Assembly: GCA_024278175.1 (NCBI GenBank) | Contig: JAJRTS010000110.1 | Span: forward strand, 1 to 64,000 | Direction of reading: 5' to 3' | Origin: Gemmatimonadales bacterium | Lineage (GTDB): Bacteria > Gemmatimonadota > Glassbacteria > GWA2-58-10 | DNA length: 64,000 nucleotides | Part shown: positions 16,353-24,584 of the stretch, piece after piece | Layout: every line of letters starts with the position of its first letter | Numbering within the stretch: position 1 is the first letter of the stretch | The notes under the pieces: model-generated | Seen by the model: only the letters and a program-made list of their open reading frames with translations | What the model was told of the DNA's origin: nothing | The model's database searches: none | Made by a program: the position numbers and the translations under genes

Positions 16353-18560
16353 TCACCGGGTCAGCAATTTCAACGCCTCGTCGCTGTCGGTGGTGGGCAG
16401 TTCGCAGGCGTAACCCACGCAAACATAGGCTGTCGGCTTGCCGTCGAGCGGCCCCATCTCCACGGTGAACGGCGCGATCCCGTCCAGTTCGTTTCCGCGC
16501 TTAAGCAGCAAAACCTTGTTCGGTACAAACGGCTGCTGAAGGCTGCGGGCAAGGTCCAGCGCCCGGTCCTGATCGCCTCCGGCCGCAATCAGCACCTCCC
16601 TGCCGGGCCCCACGGCAAAATCCAGCGCGCAGAGAAACTGGGTGAATGCCATCGGCGCCTGGCGGACACTGCCGCCGAACGAGCCGCCGATCCGCTCAGC
16701 CACCGCGGCAAGGCTCTCGTCGCCGGTGATCCGGGCCAGCTTGAGCAGGTTGAGCATGGCCACGCTGTTTCCGCTGGGCGTGGCCCCGTCGTAGAGCTCC
16801 CGGCTGCGGGTCAGCAGCTTTTCGGAGTCGTCGGCGGTGAAAAAGAACCCGCCGTTCTCCCTGTCCAGGTAGTGCTCCAGCATCTGCCCGGTCAGTTTTT
16901 GCGCGGAAAGCAACCACTTTGCGTTAAAATCGGCTTCGTAGAGTTCGAGCAATGCCCAGACCGTAAAAGCGTAGTCGTCCAGGGTGGCGGTTACCGCTGC
17001 TTCGCCACCGGCCCAGCGATGAAGCAGGCGGCCAGCGGGAGTGCTCATCCGCTGGAGAATAAAATCGACGGCCCCGGCGGCGGCGGACGCGTATTCGCGC
17101 TCTCCCAGCAGCACGGCCCCGCGGGCCAGCGCCGCGGCCATCAGGGCGTTCCAGTCGGCCAGGATTTTGTTGTCCAGGCCGGGGCGGATTCTTTTTTCCC
17201 GGACCTCGAACAGGACAAGGCGGATTTCCTCCAGCCGCTCCCGCAGTTTTTTATCCGTAAAGCCAAGTTCACCTGCCAGCTTGTCATAGGGGGCGGACAG
17301 ATGCAGAATGTTGTCCCCGGTCCGCTCGCCGCCGGCTTCCTCCTGGTAATTGCCCTCGCGGGTGATACTCCAGGCTTTGACGGCCAGTTTCAGTTGTTCA
17401 GTGGTCAGCAGATTTTCAAGTTCCGCGTAACTCCAGAGGTAGAACCTGCCCTCCTCACCCTCGCTGTCCGCGTCCTCAGCGCTGAAAAAAGCGCCCTCGG
17501 GCGAGCGCATGTCCCGCAGCACGTAAGCAAAAATCTCACGGGCGGTTTCGGCGAAAATCCTGCGGCCCGATGCCTGCCAGACTTCGAGGCAGGCGATTGC
17601 GATCAGCGCCTGGTCGTAAAGCATCTTCTCGAAGTGGGGTACGTGCCACTGGCGGTCGGTGCTGTAGCGGTGGAAGCCGAAGCCGACGTGGTCGTAAATT
17701 CCACCCAGCCGCATGGCCTCCAGCGTGCGCTCTGCCATCTCGAGTGCCTGGGCGTTGCCGGAGCGCTTGTACCAGCGCAGCAGGAAATAGATGTTGTGAG
17801 GTGTGGGGAACTTGGGGGCCTCGCCGAACCCGCCGAACGTGTAGTCGAAGCGGGAGGAGAGGGCCCCGAACGCCTGCTCCAGAACCTCTTCGCCAAGCCC
17901 GGCGGCCGTGCCGACAGTTGCCGAGGACTGGCCCAGAGCCTCGACCACCTTGGCCGCGTCCCGCACAAGATCGTCGCGGCTTGTGCGCCACAGCTCCGCG
18001 ATACGCGGCACCAGCTCGCTCATGCCGAGCTGCCCGAAGCGGCCTGTTTTGGGGAAATATGTCCCGGCGAAAAAGGGTTTTCGCTCCGGGGTCATGATAA
18101 TGGTCAGCGGCCATCCGCCCTGGCCCGTGAGCATTTGGCAGACATTCATGTAAACCTTGTCGATGTCCGGGCGCTCCTCGCGATCGACCTTGATCGAGAC
18201 GAACGTTTCATTCATCATCGCCGCCACCGCGCTGTCCTCGAACGACTCATGGGCCATCACGTGGCACCAGTGGCAGGTGCTGTAACCGATGGAGAGGAAA
18301 ATCGGCTTGTCCTCCGCCCGCGCCTTCTCGAACGCTTCCTCACCCCACGGATACCAGTCCACCGGATTGGCGGCGTGCTGGCGAAGGTACGGGCTGGGCG
18401 AATCCTTGAGCCTGTTGAGTTTTTTCCCGCCGCCTCGTGCGTCTGTTCCCATCGCCTCGCTTCCTCCCCCCCCTGAATCCACAGGCCGGCCGCAGCCCGG
18501 GCAGAGCAGCAGACCGGCCAGCATCAATAAGCAACAGTAAACTGTCCGGGCTGCGGTCAT
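16353..18560 (-). CDS. DUF255 (YyaL/SPATA20-type) thioredoxin-like lipoprotein
   Basis: 735 aa. Residues 1-23 form a signal peptide ending LLLCPGC, a near-lipobox, so the protein is probably a periplasmic lipoprotein; many homologues are cytoplasmic. A thioredoxin-like domain (about 50-210) has [20 protein letters not shown] with a CxxC centre. The remainder is an (alpha/alpha)6-barrel region resembling AGE and glycoside hydrolase folds ([29 protein letters not shown]). Biochemical function is not established for the family. It sits between the MerA-like flavoprotein (41 bases upstream) and zwf (56 bases downstream). Confidence 0.9.
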   Translation of the reverse strand: MTAARTVYCCLLMLAGLLLCPGCGRPVDSGGGGSEAMGTDARGGGKKLNRLKDSPSPYLRQHAANPVDWYPWGEEAFEKARAEDKPIFLSIGYSTCHWCHVMAHESFEDSAVAAMMNETFVSIKVDREERPDIDKVYMNVCQMLTGQGGWPLTIIMTPERKPFFAGTYFPKTGRFGQLGMSELVPRIAELWRTSRDDLVRDAAKVVEALGQSSATVGTAAGLGEEVLEQAFGALSSRFDYTFGGFGEAPKFPTPHNIYFLLRWYKRSGNAQALEMAERTLEAMRLGGIYDHVGFGFHRYSTDRQWHVPHFEKMLYDQALIAIACLEVWQASGRRIFAETAREIFAYVLRDMRSPEGAFFSAEDADSEGEEGRFYLWSYAELENLLTTEQLKLAVKAWSITREGNYQEEAGGERTGDNILHLSAPYDKLAGELGFTDKKLRERLEEIRLVLFEVREKRIRPGLDNKILADWNALMAAALARGAVLLGEREYASAAAGAVDFILQRMSTPAGRLLHRWAGGEAAVTATLDDYAFTVWALLELYEADFNAKWLLSAQKLTGQMLEHYLDRENGGFFFTADDSEKLLTRSRELYDGATPSGNSVAMLNLLKLARITGDESLAAVAERIGGSFGGSVRQAPMAFTQFLCALDFAVGPGREVLIAAGGDQDRALDLARSLQQPFVPNKVLLLKRGNELDGIAPFTVEMGPLDGKPTAYVCVGYACELPTTDSDEALKLLTR

Positions 18561-18601
18561 CGCGTTTCCTCACCGGCGCCGGCCGTGAATATTAACATCG
18601 G

Positions 18602-20125
18602 TCAGCGGGTCCACGCAAGCCAGCGTTTGAACAGCGACGCCACGGTGGGAGTGAGCCGCGTGCGGTAGTATGCGTCGGCGGTCTGCTTGATCGCCTCGGC
18701 CTGGGTGGGGTAGGAGTGGATCACCCCTGCCAGCGCGCCCAGACCGATCTTGCGGCCCATTGCCAGGGTAAGCTCGCCGATCATCTCCCCGGCGTGGGAG
18801 GCCACAACCGTGGCCCCGGCGATCCTGTCCGTGCCCTTGTGCACGTGGACAGTGACAAAACCATCCGCCTCGCCATCGGCCATGGCCCGGTCCACATCCG
18901 CAAGCCGGCGGGTGTAGCTGTCCAGCTCGATTCCCTGCTCACCGGCGCTCAGGCGGGTCAGTCCCAGCGAAGCCACCTCGGGATCGGTGTAGGTGCAACG
19001 GGGGATCACCAGGCTGCTCACCTTGCCGCGTCCGAAAAAGAGGGCGTTGCGGATCACCAGCCGGGCGCTGGCGTCGGCCGCATGGGTAAACTTTTCCTTC
19101 AGGCAGATATCCCCGGCGGCGAATATCTTGCCGTTGGTTGTGCGAAGAATATCGTCCACATGCACTCCCCGGCGGTTGTCGTACTCCACCCCGGCAGCTT
19201 CCAGACCCAGCCACTCCACGCTCGGCGCTCGGCCCGTTGCCACCAGGATCAGCTCCACCTCCACGCTGCCCTGCTTGCCGCCGCAACCGTAATGGACCAG
19301 CTTGCCGTTGCCGGTCTTTTCCACTTTGCGCACATCGCAGCCGGTAATCAGTTCCAGTCCCTCGCGGCGAAACACCGCCGCCACAACCTCGGAGGCTTCC
19401 GGGTCCTCGCGGCTCAGGATGCGGCTTCCGCGCTGAAACAGAGTAACCTTGGTGCCCAGCCGGGCCAGCGCCTGGGCCAGCTCGCAGCCCACGGGCCCCG
19501 CGCCGATAACGGCCAGAGAGCGGGGTTGCTCGGTGAGGTTGAATATCGTCTCGTTGGTCAGGTAGCCGGACTCTTCCAGGCCTTCCACGGCGGGGATAAA
19601 CGGCCGGGTACCCGTGGCTATCACCGCCTTTTTGAACTCCAGGGTGGTTCCGCTCACTTCCAGAGCCGAAGGGGAGGTGAACGCGCCATCGCCCAGATAC
19701 ACATCCACGCCCAGGCCGCTGAACCGCTGTGCGGAGTCATGGGCGCTGATCTCCGCCCGTACGGCGCGCAGCCGTTGCATGGCGGCGGGGAAATCCACCT
19801 TGCGTCCGGCGGGGTCCACGCGTACTCCCAGCGCCCCGGCCCGCTCGATATCGGCCGCCGCCCTGCCGGAACGGATCAGGCACTTGGAGGGTACGCAGCC
19901 CACGTTGAGGCAATCCCCGCCCAACCGGTTCCGCTCCACCAGCGCCACGCGCGCGCCCAGCCCGGCGGCGCCGGCGGCTGTTACCAGCCCCGCGCTGCCC
20001 GCCCCGATAACCACCAGATTGTAACGGCCCCCGCCAGTGGGATTGCGCCAGTTATCGGGATGTACGTTATTCAGTAACTGCCTGTTATGCCGGTCCAACG
20101 GCGAAATTGCGGGATCGGCTGCCAT
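18602..20125 (-). CDS. MerA/dihydrolipoamide dehydrogenase-like FAD disulfide oxidoreductase
   Basis: 507 aa. FAD-binding GAGSAGLVTAAGAAGLGARV is followed by the redox-active disulfide in GGDCLNVGCVPSKCLIRSG (about residue 75), then an NAD(P) Rossmann motif (VIGAGPVGCELAQALARLG, about 205). The C-terminal interface has HSYPTQAEA in place of HxHPTxxE, as in MerA-like proteins of TVP38-linked clusters; the C-terminal Cys pair of true mercuric reductase and the N-terminal HMA domain are missing. The second ATG is chosen because GGGAG fits it. The VTT membrane protein gene ends ten bases upstream. The substrate is unknown; a small disulfide or thiol-bound species is likely. Confidence 0.88.
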   Translation of the reverse strand: MAADPAISPLDRHNRQLLNNVHPDNWRNPTGGGRYNLVVIGAGSAGLVTAAGAAGLGARVALVERNRLGGDCLNVGCVPSKCLIRSGRAAADIERAGALGVRVDPAGRKVDFPAAMQRLRAVRAEISAHDSAQRFSGLGVDVYLGDGAFTSPSALEVSGTTLEFKKAVIATGTRPFIPAVEGLEESGYLTNETIFNLTEQPRSLAVIGAGPVGCELAQALARLGTKVTLFQRGSRILSREDPEASEVVAAVFRREGLELITGCDVRKVEKTGNGKLVHYGCGGKQGSVEVELILVATGRAPSVEWLGLEAAGVEYDNRRGVHVDDILRTTNGKIFAAGDICLKEKFTHAADASARLVIRNALFFGRGKVSSLVIPRCTYTDPEVASLGLTRLSAGEQGIELDSYTRRLADVDRAMADGEADGFVTVHVHKGTDRIAGATVVASHAGEMIGELTLAMGRKIGLGALAGVIHSYPTQAEAIKQTADAYYRTRLTPTVASLFKRWLAWTR

Positions 20126-20141
20126 CGACATCTCCCGTTGA

Positions 20142-20843
20142 TTAACTTTCCTTGATTTCGGTTTCGGACTCTATTTCGCGCAGGCTCTTGCGGGCGTGAC
20201 GGACTATCAGGGTCAGGATCACCGCTATCGAGACCACCGCCGCGACCAGGGCCCAGGGAATCTCACCATTGCTGATCGCCCGGTAGAGCGCATCGGTGCC
20301 GGCCACGTACACGATCGTGCCGGGCAGCATGCAGAGCCACGACCAGAACAGATACGTCCAGAACGGCACATGGGTCAGACCGAACCCGTAGTTGAGCAGA
20401 TTGAACGGAAACACCGGCACCAGCCGGGTCAGGGCCACCATGATCTGTCCGTGACGTTCGGTCATGCTGTCGAGCTTGCGGAACTTCTCGTTGTCGCTCA
20501 GCCAGCCGGTTATGGAGTCCCGGGCCAGATAGCGCGCGATCAGAAACGCCAGCCCGGCTCCGGCGGTGCTGGCGATACTGACCAGCACCGTGCCCAACAC
20601 GCTGCCGAACAGCGCCCCGGCTACCATTGTCATGGCTGAGCCGGGCAGGGCGAAGACCACGCCGGCGATATAAATCAGCACGTAGACCAGCGGCCCCCAG
20701 TTGCCCAGGCTTTCGATCCAGCCGCGCAGGGAGGCCAGCTTCTCGCCCAACCCCAGCGAACGGGTAAGCAGGATCAGCGCCACAACCGCCACGAGCACGG
20801 CCAGTGGCCTGAGCCAGCCCCGGCTCTTCTTTTTCTCTCCCAT
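20142..20843 (-). CDS. TVP38/TMEM64 (VTT domain) membrane protein
   Basis: 233 aa with about five membrane segments and a VTT/SNARE-associated core: IYIAGVVFALPGSAMTMVAG (about 57), GALFGSVLGTVLVSIAST and LTRLVPVFPFNLLNYGFGLT (about 140). Bacterial DedA/TVP38 relatives are linked to lipid scrambling and undecaprenyl-phosphate recycling, which would fit the glycosyltransferases of this run. ATG with GGAG eight bases upstream. It starts 17 bases after DUF547 and ends ten bases before the flavoprotein gene. Confidence 0.9.
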   Translation of the reverse strand: MGEKKKSRGWLRPLAVLVAVVALILLTRSLGLGEKLASLRGWIESLGNWGPLVYVLIYIAGVVFALPGSAMTMVAGALFGSVLGTVLVSIASTAGAGLAFLIARYLARDSITGWLSDNEKFRKLDSMTERHGQIMVALTRLVPVFPFNLLNYGFGLTHVPFWTYLFWSWLCMLPGTIVYVAGTDALYRAISNGEIPWALVAAVVSIAVILTLIVRHARKSLREIESETEIKES

Positions 20844-20860
20844 TCGTTCCGCTCCTTTTT

Positions 20861-21769
20861 TTACCGCATGGCATTCACTGACCAGTCGTAATCGGTGTAC
20901 TTCAACTCATAACCGCCACCCTCGAGATACTCCCGTTGCCCGCTGTCCACATAGCCCGCCACGAATTCGATTACCGCCCGCTGCTCGTCGTCCAGGCGGT
21001 CGCCGCCGCGATGGACCGGGGGCAGGCTGTCGAGATTCGTGTAACCGGCCGCCAGCCAGTCGCCGGCGTACCAGTCGAACAACTCCGAGAGCCGCACCTG
21101 GGCGCTGTTGCGGTCGATCTGGAAGTTTTCCGGCGAGGCCAGGAAGCGGCGCGCCTGATCATCCAACTGGGCGTCAAGACTGTCGGCCGTGTACACAGAG
21201 CCGCGCAGGGGCGGGCAACCCATGGACGCACAGACCAGCGCCATGTGAAGCCGCGGGTCGCCGTAGCGCTCCCTGAGCATATTACGCTCGATATCGTCCA
21301 GTGTGTAGCGTCCTTCCAGTAACTGGTGCTGGATCCGGTCGAACGCTCCGGCCACCTGGCGGATACTGTTGGTCGGGTAGATCCAGCCGGTAAGCCAGTT
21401 GCGCTTGAGCGGCCAGTTGGATACCACGATGTCGATCGCGAACAGGTTGTAGGCGTTGATCAGCAGCGCTATCTGGCCCTCGCGGCCAAGCGCGGCGAAC
21501 GTGCGCTGGCTGATGGCGCCCAGATCGGCCAGCGCCGAGCGCAGCAGGTCGCGGTCGCGCGTCAGGTCCTCGTAGCTCACCATCCCCCGCTCATCGACAT
21601 AAATCCTCAGTATGCGGCCGTAACTGCGATACGCCTGTTCCAGTTCCGGCGAGGTCCGCGTGGCGGGTTTAACCTCCGCCGAATCGGGCGCGTGCTGGTT
21701 AAGCTGTGCGCCCGCAAGCGCAAACATGAAACAGTGACCTAACATAAATGTCAACCAGAGAGTTTTCAC
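20861..21769 (-). CDS. DUF547 domain protein with signal peptide
   Basis: 302 aa, GTG start after GAGG. Residues 1-20 form a signal peptide. The DUF547 domain (about 90-250) shows ALLINAYNLFAIDIVV, NMLRERYGDPRLHMALVCAS and GCPPLRG, with a Cys-His-Asn/Asp-like pattern that some authors compare to papain-like folds. Function unknown. First gene of the leftward run that continues through the VTT protein, flavoprotein, DUF255, zwf and pgl; DUF547, VTT and MerA-like genes commonly co-occur in arsenosugar-associated loci. Confidence 0.88.
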   Translation of the reverse strand: MKTLWLTFMLGHCFMFALAGAQLNQHAPDSAEVKPATRTSPELEQAYRSYGRILRIYVDERGMVSYEDLTRDRDLLRSALADLGAISQRTFAALGREGQIALLINAYNLFAIDIVVSNWPLKRNWLTGWIYPTNSIRQVAGAFDRIQHQLLEGRYTLDDIERNMLRERYGDPRLHMALVCASMGCPPLRGSVYTADSLDAQLDDQARRFLASPENFQIDRNSAQVRLSELFDWYAGDWLAAGYTNLDSLPPVHRGGDRLDDEQRAVIEFVAGYVDSGQREYLEGGGYELKYTDYDWSVNAMR

Positions 21770-21820
21770 AAGTTACCTCATTTCGTATTAGCTTTAGTGT
21801 CGCAATTCGGATAACTTATT

Positions 21821-22011
21821 GAGACCTTTGAAAAAAAATCCGAGTACCTTTAGGGGCGACCGGCCGGTCGCCCACGGGCGGACCCATGTGTCCGCCCCTT
21901 GTGAAATATGTGATATGTTTTGGTTTGAAGTCCATTTTGTCATTTATATTTCGATTCAGGGTTGCTAATAAATAATTTTCACAACCGGTCCGGGATTAAA
22001 TCAAAAGTCTC
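21821..22011. mobile_element. 191-bp GAGACC-ended miniature element (family 2)
   Basis: It begins GAGACCTTTGAAAAAAAATC and ends GGATTAAATCAAAAGTCTC; read inward, the ends share GAGAC(C/T)TTTGA. The left end matches the IS5-like terminus at 142-164 and the right end matches the ends at 26781 and 43391 (GATTAAATCAAA). No coding frame inside. It contains a GC-rich double palindrome at 21851-21900. No clear target duplication. Confidence 0.65.
21851..21900. repeat. GC-rich double palindrome (REP-like)
   Basis: Two adjacent hairpins: GGGCGACCGG/CCGGTCGCCC, then GGGCGGAC/GTCCGCCC, together bounded by TAGGGGC and GCCCCTT. The same architecture occurs at 54848-54925 inside an unrelated element. Palindromes of the GTAGGGGCGA type occur in many bacterial genomes. 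Confidence 0.7.
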
Positions 22012-22058
22012 TCATTCCCATGCAAATCACCGGGACGGCGAGATGCGCTTTTTCCCGC

Positions 22059-22937
22059 TCAATCGGCCATCCGGTTTGGACCACCGACGGCTGGGAACTC
22101 CCGTGAAAAACGAGGAGCTCCGCCTGATTCCCAATACTCTCGCTGGGTGCGCAGGGGCATTACCAGCAGTTGCAGCGGCCCGTTGTCTTCGGGGCGGTTG
22201 TACCCCGGCACGCCGATTTCCAGCTCGCCCTGCGGTACGTTGAGCCTGATAGTGCGATGCAGCGTGTCCCAGGCGCGGAAAATCACGCTGTAGTTTGAGT
22301 CGGTCTCGTTTTTCCAGGCGCTGTGATGAACGCCGTGCATCCGGGGCGTGACAATCAGGAAATTCAGTGGCCGCTCAAGCCACAAAGGCAGGCGGAGGTT
22401 GCTGTGGTGGAAAATCGTACAGAGAGTAAAAATCAGCTCATAGGCGGCATATACCGCCGGGGTGATCCCGAGAGCAAGCACCTGCGCCACCCGGAAGCCA
22501 ATCGAAAGGATAATTTCACCGGCGTGGAAACGAAACGAGGTGGTGATGTCCAGGTCAGGGTCGAGATGATGGACGCTGTGCAGCCGCCACAGCACCGGAA
22601 GCCGGTGGTTTATCCGGTGCCACCAGTAAAACGTTAGGTCCATCAGCAGGAACCCCAGCACTCCGGCAGCCACGGGTGATAAGTCCAGCCAGCCCAGCAC
22701 TCCGGTTTCTTCCCGCGCGGCCATGACTGTCAGAGCCGCCGCCACGGGTTTGAGCAGCAGCGCCCCGGCAAGGAACACCAGCAGGGACAGCAACAGGTTT
22801 ACTCCCCAGCGCGGCAGGCGCGCGCGGGTCTTTCGGCGCAGCGGCGCAAGCTGCTCGCCCAGGAGCAGCAGCAGGAAGAATACCACCGGTAAGGCGACTG
22901 CCGGAATTTTTTCGAGCCATTCCAACTGGTCGATCAA
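22059..22937 (-). CDS. Sterol desaturase / fatty acid hydroxylase family membrane protein
   Basis: 292 aa with about four to five membrane helices. The di-iron histidine boxes are present: WHRINH (about residue 106), HSVHH (about 120) and HGVHH (about 205), plus HHSNLRLP. These enzymes hydroxylate or desaturate lipids in the inner membrane using O2. The frame opens with TTG and only a weak AAAGG upstream, so the start is uncertain. Single gene, divergent from the MFS gene at 23267. Substrate unknown (hopanoid, ether lipid or carotenoid are options). Confidence 0.88.
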   Translation of the reverse strand: MIDQLEWLEKIPAVALPVVFFLLLLLGEQLAPLRRKTRARLPRWGVNLLLSLLVFLAGALLLKPVAAALTVMAAREETGVLGWLDLSPVAAGVLGFLLMDLTFYWWHRINHRLPVLWRLHSVHHLDPDLDITTSFRFHAGEIILSIGFRVAQVLALGITPAVYAAYELIFTLCTIFHHSNLRLPLWLERPLNFLIVTPRMHGVHHSAWKNETDSNYSVIFRAWDTLHRTIRLNVPQGELEIGVPGYNRPEDNGPLQLLVMPLRTQREYWESGGAPRFSREFPAVGGPNRMAD

Positions 22938-23266
22938 AGCGGCCGGACCTTTCGATTAATATAGATTATTGAGGGTGTCCTGAAAAAAAACTCTCAACGC
23001 CCTCGAATCGGATTTATTGTTTTTTTCTGTCAAAGTCATGTGAATCGACCCTTTGGTTGACCATCGAGAAGCCGGATTCTGATGACGAGCGTTTTTTTCA
23101 ACACGCGGCTGGTATATTATCGCATATTGTTGTACACGGCACAAGCGATCCCACGTTCTTGCACTTGTCGGCTGCGCGACTCGAGATTATTTTGTTATTA
23201 TTCGCCGGGATACAGTTCCCGGCTTATTCGTTTAACTCGACCGGTTGGATGGAGTTGCACTAAAAA
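22938..23266. other. Divergent intergenic region with an imperfect inverted-end element
   Basis: GGGTGTCCTGAAAAAAA at about 22973-22989 and TTTTTTTCAACACGC at 23092-23106 are roughly inverse and face each other over about 130 bases; the right one resembles the GTGTTGAAA end of family 1. This may be a worn insertion remnant. Promoters for the flanking divergent genes must also lie here but no convincing -35/-10 pair was picked. Confidence 0.3.
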
Positions 23267-24514
23267 ATGCACAGCGCGCCCGAAAAGCAAAAACAGCCCA
23301 GCCTGCTGACCGGCCCGTTCCTGCGGATACTGCTGATTCACCTGACCGCGATGGGGTCGTTCGGGGTTTATTACTTTCTGCCCCGGTTCGTCAGGTTCAC
23401 CGGTGGGGACGAGTTCATGATCGGGCTGGTGATGGGCGCTCCGGCCACCGCGGCCCTGCTGTTCCGCCTTCCCACCGGCGGCTGGGTGGATCGCCTGGGC
23501 CGCCGGCGGATGGTGATCACCGGGCTGGCGCTGTTCACAGTGGCAAACTTCCTGCCCGTGTTCGCCGGCGGGGCGGGCATCTTCCTGATCCTGGTCCGCG
23601 CCGCCTCGGGCGCATCGATGATTATTTATTTTACCGCCATAGTTACCTACGTGGCCGAGAAAGCCCCGGAAGGCCGCCGGTCGGAGGCGATTGCGCTCTA
23701 CGGCGCGGCCGGGTTTGTCGCCCAGGCTGTCAGCCCGTGGATGTGCGAGCAGTTGCTTAACGTGTTGCCGTTCGAGCAGATGGTCCGTTTCCGGATCGTG
23801 TTCGCCCTGGCGGGGATTTTTACGCTGGTGGCCCTGGTGATCAGCCTGCCGATGGAGCACGACGATAATCACGAGGAACAGCACCTGGACCCCGACCCCT
23901 GGTACCGGGTCCTGCGTTCACCTTCGCTGATCTATATCCTGATCCCCTCGGTGGCGTTCGGGATCGGCTACACCTCCATTTTCAGCTTCATTACTGATTT
24001 CACCGAGATGCACTCGCTGGGACCCTCCAGCTTTTTCTTCATCTCCTACTCGGTCACGGTTGTTTTTCTGCGCCTGTCCACCGGCAGGTTACTCGACCGG
24101 ATGGATCGCAGGATGGTGACAGTCGCCTCCCTGCTGGTGATAGTTGTCGGTCTTCTGCTGGCCTCCGCGCCCGGCGGGGCCGCCTCGCTGGTGCTGGTCG
24201 GTATATTGACAGGCACGGGTCACAGCTATATCTTTCCAGCGCTAAGTACATTGACTTTCGACAGTTCCTCCGCCCGCAACCGCGGCACGTCGATGGCCCT
24301 CTACATGCTGGGGTTCGATGTGAGCACGATGGCGATGAGCCCGTTGCTGGGCAAGGTGGCGGAGCACTGGGACTATTTCGTCATGTTCCGGGTGGCTGCC
24401 TGGATGCTGCTGGCCGGCACCCTGATTTATTTGACCGGCTGGCGTTTTCACTCCGCCGCGGCCATCCGTCGCTCGGCTGCCGGCATCAGCGCCGGCGCCG
24501 GCAGATGTCACTAG
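23267..24514 (+). CDS. Major facilitator superfamily transporter
   Basis: 415 aa, about twelve membrane helices. The conserved loop 2-3 MFS motif is visible as PTGGWVDRLGRRRMVITG (about residue 67), with a related DRMDRRMVTVAS in the second half (about 280). The break after helix 6 (about residue 200) contains HDDNHEEQHLDPD, an acidic His-rich loop that could bind metal; this is speculation. No family-specific substrate signature. Stop is TAG, 70 bases before the S9 peptidase gene, same strand, so they may be co-transcribed. Confidence 0.9.
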   Translation: MHSAPEKQKQPSLLTGPFLRILLIHLTAMGSFGVYYFLPRFVRFTGGDEFMIGLVMGAPATAALLFRLPTGGWVDRLGRRRMVITGLALFTVANFLPVFAGGAGIFLILVRAASGASMIIYFTAIVTYVAEKAPEGRRSEAIALYGAAGFVAQAVSPWMCEQLLNVLPFEQMVRFRIVFALAGIFTLVALVISLPMEHDDNHEEQHLDPDPWYRVLRSPSLIYILIPSVAFGIGYTSIFSFITDFTEMHSLGPSSFFFISYSVTVVFLRLSTGRLLDRMDRRMVTVASLLVIVVGLLLASAPGGAASLVLVGILTGTGHSYIFPALSTLTFDSSSARNRGTSMALYMLGFDVSTMAMSPLLGKVAEHWDYFVMFRVAAWMLLAGTLIYLTGWRFHSAAAIRRSAAGISAGAGRCH

Positions 24515-24584
24515 CGCCGGCTCCACGCGCCGAGGCAAGTCGCGAGCCCGGCCGGTTCCTCCCCCGGAAGGAGCGTCGACGATC

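Noticed and set aside
18602-20125. True mercuric reductase (merA)
   Set aside because: No HMA domain and no C-terminal Cys pair; no other mer genes nearby.
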